Notes: generated from the sequence alone by a model not told the origin. Numbered from the stretch's first letter, positions 1 to 8,370 are shown. The stretch is DNA of 64,000 nucleotides from Hydrocarboniphaga effusa AP103 (GCF_000271305.1 NZ_AKGD01000003.1:248001-312000), one strand, 5' to 3'. Made by a program: numbers and translations.

Positions 1-2
1 CG

Positions 3-104
3 CAGCTGCAGGAATGGGCCGGCGCTTCGGCTGCGATGCCGCTCAAGAAGGCCGGGCGTCCGCGCAAGAACGCGGCCGTCGGCGTCTCGGCCCGCGCCGC
101 CTGA
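3..104 (+). CDS. C-terminal end of an unidentified protein, cut by the window edge (possibly FliA)
   Basis: An open frame enters from the left edge and stops at TGA 102-104, giving about 33 residues that begin QLQEWAGASAAMPLKK and end in a basic, alanine-rich tail. Nothing diagnostic is left. In related gammaproteobacteria the gene just before cheY is usually the flagellar sigma factor fliA, and a final helix of the kind LQEW would fit the end of sigma region 4.2. That is only an inference from gene order. Confidence 0.4.
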   Translation, partial: QLQEWAGASAAMPLKKAGRPRKNAAVGVSARAA

Positions 105-126
105 TGTTTGCGATGGTTGCCGTAGC

Positions 127-208
127 CGTCATTCCCGCCAAAGCGGGAATCCCGTTCGGCGCCAGCCGCACGAAGAAAAGCCTGGATTCCCGCCTTCGCG
201 GGCATGAC
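127..208. repeat. Pair of short hairpin repeats between the upstream gene and cheY
   Basis: Two near-identical palindromes, ATTCCCGCC-AAA-GCGGGAAT type at 131-150 and ATTCCCGCC-TTC-GCGGGCAT at 186-205, stand 35 bases apart in the 130-base gap before cheY. This is the form of intergenic REP-like elements. They could act as a transcript-stabilising or attenuating structure between the flagellar genes. They belong to a different family from the ctctcccgc repeats elsewhere in the window. Confidence 0.8.
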
Positions 209-234
209 AAAACTCTCTGAAGAAAGCACCTGCC

Positions 235-627
235 ATGGACAAGAACGCCAAGATTCTCATCGTCGACGACTACTCCACGATGCGCCGCATCGTGAAGAAT
301 CTGTTGCACGACCTGGGCTACACCAACACCAGCGAGGCCGACGACGGCCGCACTGCCTGGCCGATGCTGCAGGCCGGCGATTTCGAGTTCGTGGTCACCG
401 ACTGGAACATGCCGGGCATGACCGGCATCGATCTGCTGCGCGCCATCCGCGGTGACGCGCGGCTCGCCAAGCTGCCGGTGCTGATGGTCACCGCCGAAGC
501 GCAGCGCGATCAGATCATCGAGGCGGCGCAGGCCGGCGTGAACGGCTACATCATCAAACCGTTCACCGCGGTCACGCTCAAAGAGAAGATCGACAAGATC
601 TTCCAGCGCGCCGCCGCTGCGGCCTGA
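235..627 (+). CDS. cheY: CheY chemotaxis response regulator
   Basis: Single-domain receiver of 130 residues. It carries the acidic pair D11-D12, the phosphorylation site D56 in VVTDWNMP and the conserved Lys108 in YIIKPF. CheY-P binds the flagellar switch (FliM) to change motor rotation. cheZ starts 9 bases downstream, so this is the classical cheYZ pair; with the following cheA and motC/motD it matches the flagellar chemotaxis block of polarly flagellated gammaproteobacteria. Length is normal. An alanine run follows the last helix. Confidence 0.97.
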   Translation: MDKNAKILIVDDYSTMRRIVKNLLHDLGYTNTSEADDGRTAWPMLQAGDFEFVVTDWNMPGMTGIDLLRAIRGDARLAKLPVLMVTAEAQRDQIIEAAQAGVNGYIIKPFTAVTLKEKIDKIFQRAAAAA

Positions 628-635
628 GCCTGGCG

Positions 636-1325
636 ATGAGTGCGAACGATCAGACGCGGGCCGCCGTCGAGCTCGCAGCCGGGCTGCGCGCGGCGCTCGC
701 CGCGCTCGAAGCCGGCGACGAAGAAGCCGCGCGTGCCTTGCTGAGCGAGTTGCATCGGGCGGAGCGGCATCCGCTCGCCCAGGGCGTGGTGCGACTCGCG
801 CACGAAGTCAGCGCCGCGATGCGCGAGCTCGACCTCGACAGCCGTATCGCCGGGCTCGCCCAGGGCGAGATCAAGGACGCCTGCACGCATCTCGATCACG
901 TGGTGCGCATGACGGAGGACGCAGCGCATCGCACGCTCGATCTCGTCGAAGACAGCCGGCGCATCGTCAACGATCTGCACGAGGCCGGCGGCGCGCCGGT
1001 GGCCGATGCGGTGGAGCGCCTGCGCAGCAATCTGCTGTCGCTCGCGCTCGCGCAGGAATATCAGGATTTGTCGGGCCAGCTGATCCGCCGCGTGATCGCG
1101 CTCGTGCGGCAGGTCGAGAGCGCGCTGATCGATCTGGTTCGCGTGGCAGGGCCGATGCTCGCGTCGGCCGGCGAGGCCGATCTAAAGAATGGCGCTCGGC
1201 GGCCGATAGAGACGCATCAGCCTTCGCTCCCGTCTGAGTCGAGATTCGATCTCAAGGGGCCGGCGGCGGCGAACGCGGCGAGCCAGCAGGATGCCGATGC
1301 CTTGCTCGCGGATCTCGGCTTCTGA
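636..1325 (+). CDS. cheZ: CheZ, CheY-P phosphatase
   Basis: Protein of 229 residues with a long helical middle (about 25-170). The region around EYQDLSGQLIRRVIALV contains the catalytic Asp/Gln helix of the CheZ family. The extreme C-terminus, DADALLADLGF, is the amphipathic CheY-binding peptide found in CheZ proteins. It dephosphorylates CheY-P in the cytoplasm. It begins 9 bases after cheY stops and precedes the broken cheA by 42 bases. The linker between the helical core and the C-terminal peptide (about 180-215) is low-complexity, as expected for the flexible tether. Confidence 0.95.
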   Translation: MSANDQTRAAVELAAGLRAALAALEAGDEEAARALLSELHRAERHPLAQGVVRLAHEVSAAMRELDLDSRIAGLAQGEIKDACTHLDHVVRMTEDAAHRTLDLVEDSRRIVNDLHEAGGAPVADAVERLRSNLLSLALAQEYQDLSGQLIRRVIALVRQVESALIDLVRVAGPMLASAGEADLKNGARRPIETHQPSLPSESRFDLKGPAAANAASQQDADALLADLGF

Positions 1326-1761
1326 CTCGGCGGCGACGCACACGGCTATACAGGCGATACGGGCGACATGGCCATCGAAATCGACAACGAGCTCAAGACC
1401 GACTTTCTGAACGAAAGCCTCGATCTGATCGAGCGCGTGTCGGAGCAACTCGTCGGCCTGGAGCGAACGCCGGACGATCGCGAACTGCTCAATGCGATCT
1501 TTCGCGGCTTTCATACGATCAAGGGCAGCGCGGGGTTTTTCGAACTCGATGCGGTGGTCGAGCTTGCGCATGCGGCGGAGGACTTGTTCGGCCTGCTGCG
1601 CTCGGGGGTTCGCACGCTGACGCCCGATCTGCTCGACGCGATTCTCGAGTCGCTCGACCAGCTGCGCGGCATGCTCGAACTGGTGGCGATGGAGGGCGTG
1701 CCGGAGCGCAGCGATGAGCTGGTGATGGTGTTGCGGCAGATGGCTTCCGCTGCAGGCAGCT

Positions 1762-1900
1762 CCTCTCTCCCGCATGCGGGAGAGAGTCCCTCGCGCAGCG
1801 AGAGGAGAGAGGGGCTGACTGAAAACGGAGTGTCTTCTCCGGTCTTTCCCTCTCCCGGTTCTTCGAACCACCCTCTCCCGCAAGCGGGAGAGGGGACAAG
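1762..1900. repeat. Full bipartite palindromic repeat inside cheA
   Basis: This copy has two inverted modules: an arm of ctctcccgc-a-tgcgggagag type with a second short hairpin at the left, a central stretch ending near tcttctccgg, and a ctctcccgc-aa-gcgggagag hairpin at the right. It is read through in frame in the CheA linker. The same element occurs between genes at about 6434, 14108, 16826, 35630-36330 and 59217. Confidence 0.85.
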
Positions 1901-2018
1901 CAACAGCGATCCATTCTCCGACGACGAGTTCGAGGCGCTGCTCGATCAGCTGCAGGGCAAGCCAGCGTCGGTTTCTGCAACGCACACCAGCAGTACGCAA
2001 CCGGCCTGTCTTTCCTCT

Positions 2019-2095
2019 CTCCCGCTTGCGGGAGAGAGTCCCTCGCGTAGCGAGGGGAGAGAGGGGCTGACTGAAAACGGAGTGTCTTCTCCGGG
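2019..2095. repeat. Half copy of the palindromic repeat inside cheA (frame-breaking)
   Basis: It is co-linear and nearly identical with the left part of the copy at 1762, with the same spacing and only a few substitutions. It ends at tcttctccgg; the right-hand hairpin is missing. The cheA reading frame changes exactly at this 3' junction, so the insertion itself, not a base-calling slip inside the repeat, explains the split gene. Confidence 0.8.
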
Positions 2096-2158
2096 CGTGG
2101 TGAAGCCGATCCCGAGCGCCTCGAAATCCGCGTCGACACCCAGCGCCTCGATCACGTC

Positions 2159-3292
2159 ATGGACCTGATCGGCGAACTCGTGCTCGTGCGCAATCGCATC
2201 AAGCGTCTCGGTGCCACTCCCGGGGTGGCGATCGGTGAACTGCGCAAGACGTTTTCCGAACTCGACGTCATCACCTCGGGCCTGCAGGCGCAGGTCACGC
2301 GCATGCGCATGCAGCCGATCCGCAGGCTGTTCGCCAAGTTTCCGAAGCTCGCACGCGATACCGCGCGCAAGCTCGGCAAGCAGGTCGAAGTCGAGCGCAT
2401 CGGCGAGGATACCGAGCTCGACAAGACGCTCGTCGAAGCGCTCGGCGATCCGCTCATGCACATGGTGCGCAATGCGGTCGATCACGGGCTCGAAACGCCC
2501 GGGGCGCGCATCGCGGCGGGCAAGCCGGCCTGCGGGCGCATCGTGTTGTCGGCCGAGCAGGCCGGTGGCCAGATCGTCGTCACCGTGAGCGACGACGGCG
2601 CCGGCATGAACGCGGATCGCCTGCGCGCCAAGGCGCTCGAACGCGGACTGATCGGCGAGGCCGAGGCCGCGCGCATGACGCGCGAGGAATGCCTGCAGCT
2701 GGTGTTTCTGCCGGGCTTCTCGACCAAGGAGCAGATCAGCGATCTGTCCGGTCGCGGTGTCGGCATGGATGTCGTGCGCTCGAACATCGTCGCGCTCGGC
2801 GGCGTGGTCGCGATCGAATCCGAGCCGGGCCGCGGCAGCACCATTCGCATCCGCCTGCCGCTCACGCTCGCGATCCAGCCCGTGCTGATGATCGAGCGTG
2901 CCTCGCGCCTGTTCGCGCTGCCGCTGCAGGCGGTGCAGGACGTGTTCACGCTCGATGCCTCGCTCGTCGGCGCCAGCGACGACGGCTGGGAACGCGTGCC
3001 GTATCGCGACCACTCGCTGCGCCTGCTGCGGCTTGCGCGCTGGACCGGCGACGAGCACGACGGCGAGCGCGAGCACGTGGTCGTCGTCAACATCGGCAGC
3101 GAACGCTACGGCCTGATCGCCGGCAGCGTGCGCGGCCGCGAGGAGATCGTCGTCAAGCCGCTCGGACGCCTGCTCAAGGGCCTGTCGGGTATCGCGGGCG
3201 GCACCGTGACGAGCGAAGGCCGCGTCGCCCTCATCGTCGAACTTCCCGGCCTGTTGGCCGCCTACGAACGCGATCTGTCGAGGACTCGCTGA
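2159..3292 (+). pseudogene. cheA: CheA, C-terminal fragment (dimerisation, kinase and CheW-like domains)
   Basis: Its 377 residues cover most of the P3 dimerisation helices from MDLIGELVLVRNRI, the complete P4 ATPase domain and the P5 CheW-like domain (about 240-377). P4 has the N box HMVRNAVDHGLE, G1 DDGAGM, the F box region GFSTKE and G2 GRGVGMDV. The ATG at 2159 lies inside the first P3 helix and overlaps the stop of the N-terminal fragment by 10 bases, so translational coupling is possible. The catalytic residues are intact. If expressed, it would lack its own Hpt and need the separate P1 fragment or another CheA. A complete CheA is encoded at 8752. Confidence 0.85.
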
Positions 3293-4032
3293 TGGATATC
3301 CTGAGTCTGGTCGCCGCGATCCTGGCCTTCGTCGTGCTGATCGTCGGCACGATTCTCAAAGGCGCCAACCCGCTCGCGCTGCTGTCGCCCGCGGCTTTCG
3401 TCATCGTCATCGTCGGCACCTTGTCGGCGGTGATGATGCAGATGCCGCTGAAGACCTTTCTGCACGGGCTCAAGCTCGGAAAGTGGATCTTCAAGCCGCC
3501 GCAGCAGCAGCCGAACGATCTCATTGCGAAGATCGTCGAGTGGAGCAATGCGGCGCGCAAGCAAGGCCTGCTCGCGCTCGAGCCGAGCGTCGAGAGCGAA
3601 TCCGATCACTTCACCAGGAAGGGCCTGCAGATGCTCGTCGACGGCGCCGAGCCCGACGTCATCCGCGGCACGCTCGAAGTGGAGCTCTCGGTATCCGAGC
3701 ATCACGACCTGGCCGGCGCCAAAGTGTTCGAAGCCTTCGGCATCTATGCGCCGACGCTCGGTATCATCGGTGCGGTCATGGGCCTGATGGCGGTGATGGC
3801 CAACCTCGCCGATCCGTCCAAGCTCGGCCACGGCATCGCGGCGGCTTTCGTCGCGACGATCTACGGCATCGGCTCGGCGAACCTGTTCTTCCTGCCGATG
3901 GCGGCCAAGCTCAAGTCCGTCATCAGCGACCAGACGCGCGTGCGCGAGATGATCATCGAAGGCCTGATCGGCATCAGCCAGGGCGACAACCCGCGCAACA
4001 TCGAGGTGCGCTTGCAGGGATACGTGCACTGA
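3292..4032 (+). CDS. motC: MotC, MotA-type flagellar stator protein
   Basis: Membrane protein of 246 residues in the MotA/TolQ/ExbB superfamily. It has N-terminal membrane segments at about 3-22 and 28-48, a cytoplasmic loop of about 100 residues, and the paired C-terminal segments with the signature PTLGIIGAVMGLM. It forms the proton channel of a stator with a MotB-type partner, here MotD. Its ATG shares one base with the cheA stop (TGATG), so the two are translationally coupled. MotD is not directly downstream: an opposite-strand luxR-type gene lies between them. Confidence 0.92.
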   Translation: MDILSLVAAILAFVVLIVGTILKGANPLALLSPAAFVIVIVGTLSAVMMQMPLKTFLHGLKLGKWIFKPPQQQPNDLIAKIVEWSNAARKQGLLALEPSVESESDHFTRKGLQMLVDGAEPDVIRGTLEVELSVSEHHDLAGAKVFEAFGIYAPTLGIIGAVMGLMAVMANLADPSKLGHGIAAAFVATIYGIGSANLFFLPMAAKLKSVISDQTRVREMIIEGLIGISQGDNPRNIEVRLQGYVH

Positions 4033-4039
4033 GGGGTTC

Positions 4040-4078
4040 GGCTCAGGCCTGCGCAGGCCTCGCCGGGCTTTTTTGCGG
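4040..4078 (+). terminator. Possible terminator after motC
   Basis: A perfect 16-base palindrome, AGGCCTGCGCAGGCCT (4045-4060), is followed after eight bases by a run of six T (4069-4074). It lies between the convergent motC and luxR-type genes. The gap between stem and T run is longer than in a classical intrinsic terminator, so this is tentative. Confidence 0.4.
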
Positions 4079-4089
4079 GCCTGCCGGCG

Positions 4090-5244
4090 CTACTTCGTTC
4101 GCAGAACCAGCGGCACCAGTTCCGCCTGCCGACGAACGCCCGTTTTCTCGAAGCAGCGGCGTAGCTGGGATCGAACGGTTTCGTAGCTCACCTGGTTTCG
4201 GATGGCGAATTCCTTGAGCGTTTCTCCGTCCGCGATCGCCTGCACCAGCCGGGCTTCGCCGGGACTGAGCTTGTAGGCCTTGCGAAGGGCGGCACTACGA
4301 TCCACCGGATGCCCGTCGGGATCGGCGATGAACAGCAGTGCGACGGCGTTGAAGGCGCCCGCCAGCTCCTTGGGAAGCGGTTGCAGGGTCAGGATCAGCG
4401 AGCGACCCCGCGGCCTCGAAACGGCGATGCGCACGGGAGGCATGACGCCGGCGCCCGGCGTCCACAGCAGCGGGCTCGCGCATTGGGCCAGTGCGGCCGC
4501 CAATGCGGTTCGCGCCGGGCTCGTGGACACCAGCAGCCGGCCGTCCGCCGCCCGGTCCACGCCGCCCGCGGTGCGGATGAGCGCTTCCGCCGCCCGATTG
4601 GCCCGCACGACTCTGCCGCCGCGGTCCAGCAGCGCCACGGCGTCGGCCACGTGGTCGAGGGCCTCGGCCAGCGCCTCTTTCTCCTTTTGAACGCGCTGCA
4701 AACGGGTTTCGGCGGTGATCGCCCGACGCACGTGCGGGAGCAGCATGCCGAGCCGCTCGCGCACGAGTGCCTGCTGCGGGGCCCTGCTGCGGAAATGAGG
4801 GGCCAGGTAAGCCCAGGGTGCGTCCTCGGTCTTGCTGACGCAGCCCATGAGGCATTCGCCGCATTGAACGAGCGGGTGGTAATACTCCTGGAAAAACATC
4901 ATCCGCTTGCGAGCCGGCGCATCCCAGAAGTCGATGTCCGCCACCACCTGGCCCTGCCGCATTTCCAACGCGATCGGGACGCGCGGCTGGACCTCCGCCC
5001 AGTTCGCCGCCATGTAGGTTCGGGTGTATTCCTCGACGGTTTGCGTATCGAGCCGAGCCTGTTCCCAGCGCGTGAGCTGCTGCAGGACCGGATCGGAGAA
5101 CGTGAGGTCCGCGCACTCCGCGCCGAGGTAATCCGCGATGGCGGTCAGTGCCGACGCCCAGGTGGATTCGCCGAACGGCACTTGATGGATGCTTTCCAGA
5201 ACGAACGACAACTGCTGTTCGAAGCGACGCGGCCCGCCCACCAT
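4090..5244 (-). CDS. LuxR-type transcriptional regulator with PAS-like middle domain
   Basis: Protein of 384 residues. The C-terminal 65 residues form a LuxR-type helix-turn-helix (LSPGEARLVQAIADG then FAIRNQVSYETVRSQL). Around residues 200-310 there is a PAS-like segment starting LDHVADAVALLDRGGRV. The N-terminal half has no family motif I recognise, but is rich in Cys and His in one place (VQCGECLMGCVSK). The start at 5244 has a GGGGGAAG ribosome site; the frame stays open 55 codons further up without a better start. The gene lies opposite to motC and motD and separates them. Its ligand and targets are unknown. Confidence 0.8.
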   Translation of the reverse strand: MVGGPRRFEQQLSFVLESIHQVPFGESTWASALTAIADYLGAECADLTFSDPVLQQLTRWEQARLDTQTVEEYTRTYMAANWAEVQPRVPIALEMRQGQVVADIDFWDAPARKRMMFFQEYYHPLVQCGECLMGCVSKTEDAPWAYLAPHFRSRAPQQALVRERLGMLLPHVRRAITAETRLQRVQKEKEALAEALDHVADAVALLDRGGRVVRANRAAEALIRTAGGVDRAADGRLLVSTSPARTALAAALAQCASPLLWTPGAGVMPPVRIAVSRPRGRSLILTLQPLPKELAGAFNAVALLFIADPDGHPVDRSAALRKAYKLSPGEARLVQAIADGETLKEFAIRNQVSYETVRSQLRRCFEKTGVRRQAELVPLVLRTK

Positions 5245-5415
5245 CTTTGCTTCCCCCGAGAATCCCCTGAGGTAAACGGTATCACCGGATCGGCGATCGG
5301 CGTACTGCGTCCCTCGTACGGTTTCAGCGCAGGGCCCGGCCGTGTTCGGAAGGGTCTGCGCAAGCGGGTGAAGAATCCGGGCACGTCGAGAAAACCACGA
5401 TCTGCGCAATGGAGC

Positions 5416-5442
5416 TCAAGATCGGGCGGGTTCGGCCGAAAC
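5416..5442 (+). promoter_or_regulatory. Sigma-28 (FliA) promoter before motD
   Basis: TCAAGATC (5416-5423), 11 bases, GCCGAAAC (5435-5442); the FliA consensus is TAAAGTTT-N11-GCCGATAA. Spacing is exact and the -10 matches in six of eight positions. It is 28 bases before the motD start. It would let motD be transcribed independently of motC. Confidence 0.65.
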
Positions 5443-5470
5443 GCTTCAAGCGATTGCCGATTCCCGCCCC

Positions 5471-6424
5471 ATGGCCCGCAAGAAACCCCACGAAGACCAC
5501 GTCAACCACGAAGCCTGGGCCATTCCGTATGGCGACATGCTCGTGCTGCTGCTCGCCCTGTTCGTGGTGATGTACGCGGTGTCGTCGGTCAACGAGGGCA
5601 AGTACCGCGTGCTCGCGGATTCGCTGCAGGCCGAGTTCAGCGGGGCGCCGAAATCGATCAATCCGATCCAGTTCGGCGAAAAGCAGCGCGGCGCCGAGCC
5701 CGACAGCCAGTCGAGCATGATGCGCCAGCGATCCGCGCTGACGGCCGGCGGCCCGGTGGCGAAGAAACCCGACGTGGCGCAGATGATCCAGGCGCGCCTG
5801 CCGATGCCGCTGCGCGCCTCGCCCGACACCATGACGGGCAGGGGCAGCGGGCGCGCGGTGTCCGAGCGCCAGGCGCTCGAGAAGATGGGCCAGGACATCG
5901 AGAACGCGCTCGGTGACCTGGTCCAGAAGAAACTCGTCCGCATCCGCTCGTCCGAGCAGACGCTAGAAGTGGAGATTCGCGCGGACATCCTGTTTCCGAG
6001 CGGCTCGGCCACGCTGTCGGACGAGGCCAGGCCGGTGCTCGGCACCGTCGCTGGCATTCTCGCCAGGTTCCCCAACCCGATGCGCGTCGAAGGCCACACC
6101 GATTCGATGCCGATCAGCACGCCGGTGTATCCGAGCAACTGGGAGCTTTCGGCCGCGCGTGCGGCGAGCGTGCTGCACCTGTTCGCCGCCAAGGGCATCA
6201 AGCCTTCGCGGCTGAGCCTGGCGGGCTTTGGCGAGTTTCGGCCGGTGGCGGACAACGCGGCGCAGGAAGGGCGCAACCGCAATCGCCGCGTGCTGATCGT
6301 GGTGCTGGCCCGCGGCGGCGAAAGCGTGCCGATGATGCCGACGGCCGAAGCGAACAGGCCCATGGAAAAAGACAAGATCGCCGCGACGACCCAAGGCATC
6401 GTTCAAGCCGAGCTGATGCCTTAG
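5471..6424 (+). CDS. motD: MotD, MotB-type flagellar stator protein
   Basis: Protein of 317 residues. A short cytoplasmic N-terminus leads into one membrane segment (about 19-40), IPYGDMLVLLLALFVVMYA, whose Asp22 is the proton-carrying residue of MotB proteins. A long periplasmic linker follows, then an OmpA-like peptidoglycan-binding domain at about 165-285 with the typical VEGHTDSMPI and NRNRRV motifs. It anchors the stator formed with MotC to the cell wall. It has its own sigma-28 promoter. Length and domains are normal for MotD. Confidence 0.93.
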   Translation: MARKKPHEDHVNHEAWAIPYGDMLVLLLALFVVMYAVSSVNEGKYRVLADSLQAEFSGAPKSINPIQFGEKQRGAEPDSQSSMMRQRSALTAGGPVAKKPDVAQMIQARLPMPLRASPDTMTGRGSGRAVSERQALEKMGQDIENALGDLVQKKLVRIRSSEQTLEVEIRADILFPSGSATLSDEARPVLGTVAGILARFPNPMRVEGHTDSMPISTPVYPSNWELSAARAASVLHLFAAKGIKPSRLSLAGFGEFRPVADNAAQEGRNRNRRVLIVVLARGGESVPMMPTAEANRPMEKDKIAATTQGIVQAELMP

Positions 6425-6433
6425 TCGTTTCGT

Positions 6434-6540
6434 TTTTCCCTCGCCTGCGTGAGGGAGAGGGAGCGCGGGTCGAAGAATGCGCTTGGATTCACGATCGTGC
6501 TCCCTCACCCCGAGCCCTCTCCCGCACGCGGGAGAGAGGC
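6434..6540. repeat. Dispersed palindromic repeat, intergenic copy
   Basis: The 133-base gap between the convergent motD and ompA-like genes is almost filled by one copy, with ccctcgcctgcgtgaggg at the left and ccctctcccgc-a-cgcgggagag at the right. It may serve as a bidirectional transcription end; no T run is present. Confidence 0.75.
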
Positions 6541-6557
6541 TTGCCGCATCACAGCGA

Positions 6558-7193
6558 TCAGCGACCGGTCGCGCTCATCTGGCCGTGCTGATGCGTTTCG
6601 GCAGCACCGAGCTGATTGCTGCCGTTCTCGATCACGAGCGCGACCCGGCGGTTGGCCTGGCCGCGTTCGCCCCAGGCGCCCGGGGCGAGCTGCTTGTCCT
6701 TGTCGTCGCCATAGCTCACGGCGGTGACCTTGTCGGCCGGCAGGCCGCTGGCGACCAGATGCTCGCGCACCGCTTCGGCGCGGCGCTGGCCGAGCCGCTT
6801 GTTGTACGCGGCCGAGCCGGCGGAGTCGGCATAGCCTTCGACCGTCACCTTCATGTCGGGACGCTTGTTGACCACGCTGGCGACGTCGTCGAGCGCCTTC
6901 TCGTCCTTGGCGCGCAAGTCGGCTTTGTCGAAATCGAAGTGCGCCGTCATGTTCAGGATCAGCTTGTCCTGCAGATCGTTGATGGCGACTTCCTGGTTCT
7001 TGAGCTTGCCTTCGAGATCGCGGCCCAGCGCGGCGATCTGTTCGCGGTTCTCGGCGCGGGCGGTTTCGATGTTGCCGCGCAACTCGGCGACGGTGGAATC
7101 GAACTCGTCGCGTTTGACGTAGTTGTGGCAGCCCGCGAGCGTGAGTGCGGCCAGTCCGAGGGCCACGCTGCCGGCCCGTGCATGCATCTTCAT
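6558..7193 (-). CDS. OmpA-family peptidoglycan-associated lipoprotein
   Basis: Protein of 211 residues with a lipoprotein signal (lipobox LTLAGC, lipidated Cys22), a coiled-coil stretch at about 26-80 rich in charged residues, and an OmpA-like domain at about 84-195. The domain has HFDFDKADL, VEGYADSAGS and the peptidoglycan-contact region RRAEAVREHL / NRRVALVIE. It should sit in the outer membrane and bind the cell wall. It is transcribed away from the chemotaxis cluster and converges with motD. It resembles Pal/OprL in its C-terminal half, but the long coiled coil and the absence of tol genes make it a separate OmpA-like lipoprotein. Confidence 0.85.
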   Translation of the reverse strand: MKMHARAGSVALGLAALTLAGCHNYVKRDEFDSTVAELRGNIETARAENREQIAALGRDLEGKLKNQEVAINDLQDKLILNMTAHFDFDKADLRAKDEKALDDVASVVNKRPDMKVTVEGYADSAGSAAYNKRLGQRRAEAVREHLVASGLPADKVTAVSYGDDKDKQLAPGAWGERGQANRRVALVIENGSNQLGAAETHQHGQMSATGR

Positions 7194-7393
7194 CGTGCGA
7201 TCTCCTTCGCTTGATGTGTGACTTCCTTGTCGCGTCCACCAGAAGCCGCGCGTGGCGGGCTTCCTGACACCTCACTGATCGCCGTACTCGGTGCGAAAGC
7301 GATCGATGCCGGTAAACGCGTGTACCCAACAGCAAACCCGACCGTAGGTTTGGGCGGATTAAGTTCAGCTGAATCCAAAAAAGGGTGGCGGGC

Positions 7394-7420
7394 TCAAGTT
7401 TTTGCCGATCCGACCGCTAA
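7394..7420 (+). promoter_or_regulatory. Sigma-28 (FliA) promoter before the second chemosensory cluster
   Basis: TCAAGTTT (7394-7401; seven of eight to TAAAGTTT), 11 bases, ACCGCTAA (7413-7420; six of eight to GCCGATAA). It ends 43 bases before the ATG of the cheW-like gene at 7464. It would place the whole cheW-STAS-cheA-cheW-receptor unit in the flagellar late-gene class. Confidence 0.65.
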
Positions 7421-7463
7421 GCGTTCGAGACCGCATGCGCGAAATCGCGCCGGGGGTGAATCC

Positions 7464-7955
7464 ATGCAGCTGCAGGGCAGGCGTCACGATGACGGCGACA
7501 TCAGTCGCTGGGTCGGATTCTCGATCGGTGAGCAGGCGTTCGCGCTGCCGATCCACTGCGTGCGCGAGGTGAATCCGTCCGCGCGCTACGAGGCGGTGCC
7601 GGGGGCTCCGCGCTTCGTGCTCGGTGTCGCCGCGCTGCGCGGACGCCTCGTCACCGTGATCGACCTGCATGGCCGACTGCAGATCGAGCGGCCGGCCGAC
7701 CGCGCACGCGATCCGGCGCACTGCCTGATCGTCGTCGAATCGGCCGGCGAGATGCTGGCCCTGCGCGTCGACGCGATCGGCGAGCTCTATTCGCTGCCCT
7801 CGTCGCTGATCAAGAAGCCGCCGGCGGTCGCCATTCCAGGCACCGACGATGCGGTCTGCGGATTCGTGAGCCGCGCGGCCGGCGAGCGCCACATGCTGAG
7901 CCTGCTCGCGCTCGATCCGCTGATCGATGCGGTGATGCCCGCATGCGTGCACTGA
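7464..7955 (+). CDS. CheW-like adaptor protein
   Basis: CheW domain of 163 residues. It opens with RWVGFSIGEQAFALPIHCVREV and contains VLGVAALRGRLVTVIDLHGRL, the signature loop of CheW proteins. It should couple chemoreceptors to CheA. The start at 7464 is chosen because GGGGGTGAA lies just upstream and the CheW domain begins about 15 residues later; the frame is open further upstream without recognisable content. It is the first gene of the second chemosensory cluster. It differs from the second CheW gene at 10787, so the cluster has two adaptor proteins. Confidence 0.85.
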   Translation: MQLQGRRHDDGDISRWVGFSIGEQAFALPIHCVREVNPSARYEAVPGAPRFVLGVAALRGRLVTVIDLHGRLQIERPADRARDPAHCLIVVESAGEMLALRVDAIGELYSLPSSLIKKPPAVAIPGTDDAVCGFVSRAAGERHMLSLLALDPLIDAVMPACVH

Positions 7956-8055
7956 GCCCCCGCATCGAGCCGTCGACGACGGGTTTCCGCCGACTGCGGC
8001 CGGGCACGGCGCTTGCCCTTGCCGCTGGCCCTCGTTCGCTGTCCGGAGAACCCTC

Positions 8056-8370
8056 ATGAGCCCAGCCAAGCTCGACACCGATATCGGAAACGCCGTCATC
8101 AAGCTCGATGCGAATCTCGGCATCGAACAGGCCGCTGCGCTGCACGAAACGCTCAGGCAACGCGTCGACGACGCCGAGCTCGTGCAGTTCGAGGCGTCTG
8201 AGCTGCAGCGCATCCACACCGCGGCGCTGCAGCTGTTCTGCCTGTTCTGCCGCGACCGCCGCCGCGCGGGGCACAGCGTCGAATTCCTGCGCCCTTCGGA
8301 AAGCCTGCGCAAGGCCGCGGCCTTGCTCGGTGCCACCACCTTGCTCCAACTCGCCAAGGCCCATCCATGA
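8056..8370 (+). CDS. STAS-domain protein
   Basis: Small protein of 104 residues that resembles the STAS fold of anti-sigma-factor antagonists. It has a short N-terminal beta strand, ELVQFEASELQRIHTAALQL in the position of the phospho-acceptor loop, and a C-terminal helix with LRKAAALLGATTLLQLA. In STAS proteins a Ser/Thr of this loop is phosphorylated; here the local residues are SELQRIHTAA. Its stop overlaps the ATG of the response regulator (ATGA), so the two are translationally coupled. STAS proteins occur in some alternative chemosensory clusters; the role here is not established. Confidence 0.75.
   Translation: MSPAKLDTDIGNAVIKLDANLGIEQAAALHETLRQRVDDAELVQFEASELQRIHTAALQLFCLFCRDRRRAGHSVEFLRPSESLRKAAALLGATTLLQLAKAHP

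Larger units (their letters stand above)
1368..2168 (+). pseudogene. cheA: CheA, N-terminal fragment (phosphotransfer domain plus repeat-derived linker)
   Basis: The first 125 residues are a normal Hpt (P1) domain with the phosphorylated His49 in GFHTIKGSAGFF. After residue about 131 the frame runs through two copies of the dispersed palindromic repeat, translated as LPHAGESPSRSERREGL and LPLAGESPSRSEGREGL, then goes out of frame at the 3' junction of the second copy (about 2095) and stops at 2168. The correct frame (RLEIRVDTQRLDHVM) resumes on the other side and is blocked upstream by TGA 2072-2074. The kinase part is the next entry. Both halves may be made as separate polypeptides, since the second has its own ATG overlapping this stop. 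Either a split kinase or a pseudogene is possible. Confidence 0.85.

Noticed and set aside
2072..2168. Programmed ribosomal frameshift in cheA
   Set aside because: No slippery heptamer with a downstream structure is visible where the frames change; the frame change coincides with the repeat junction.
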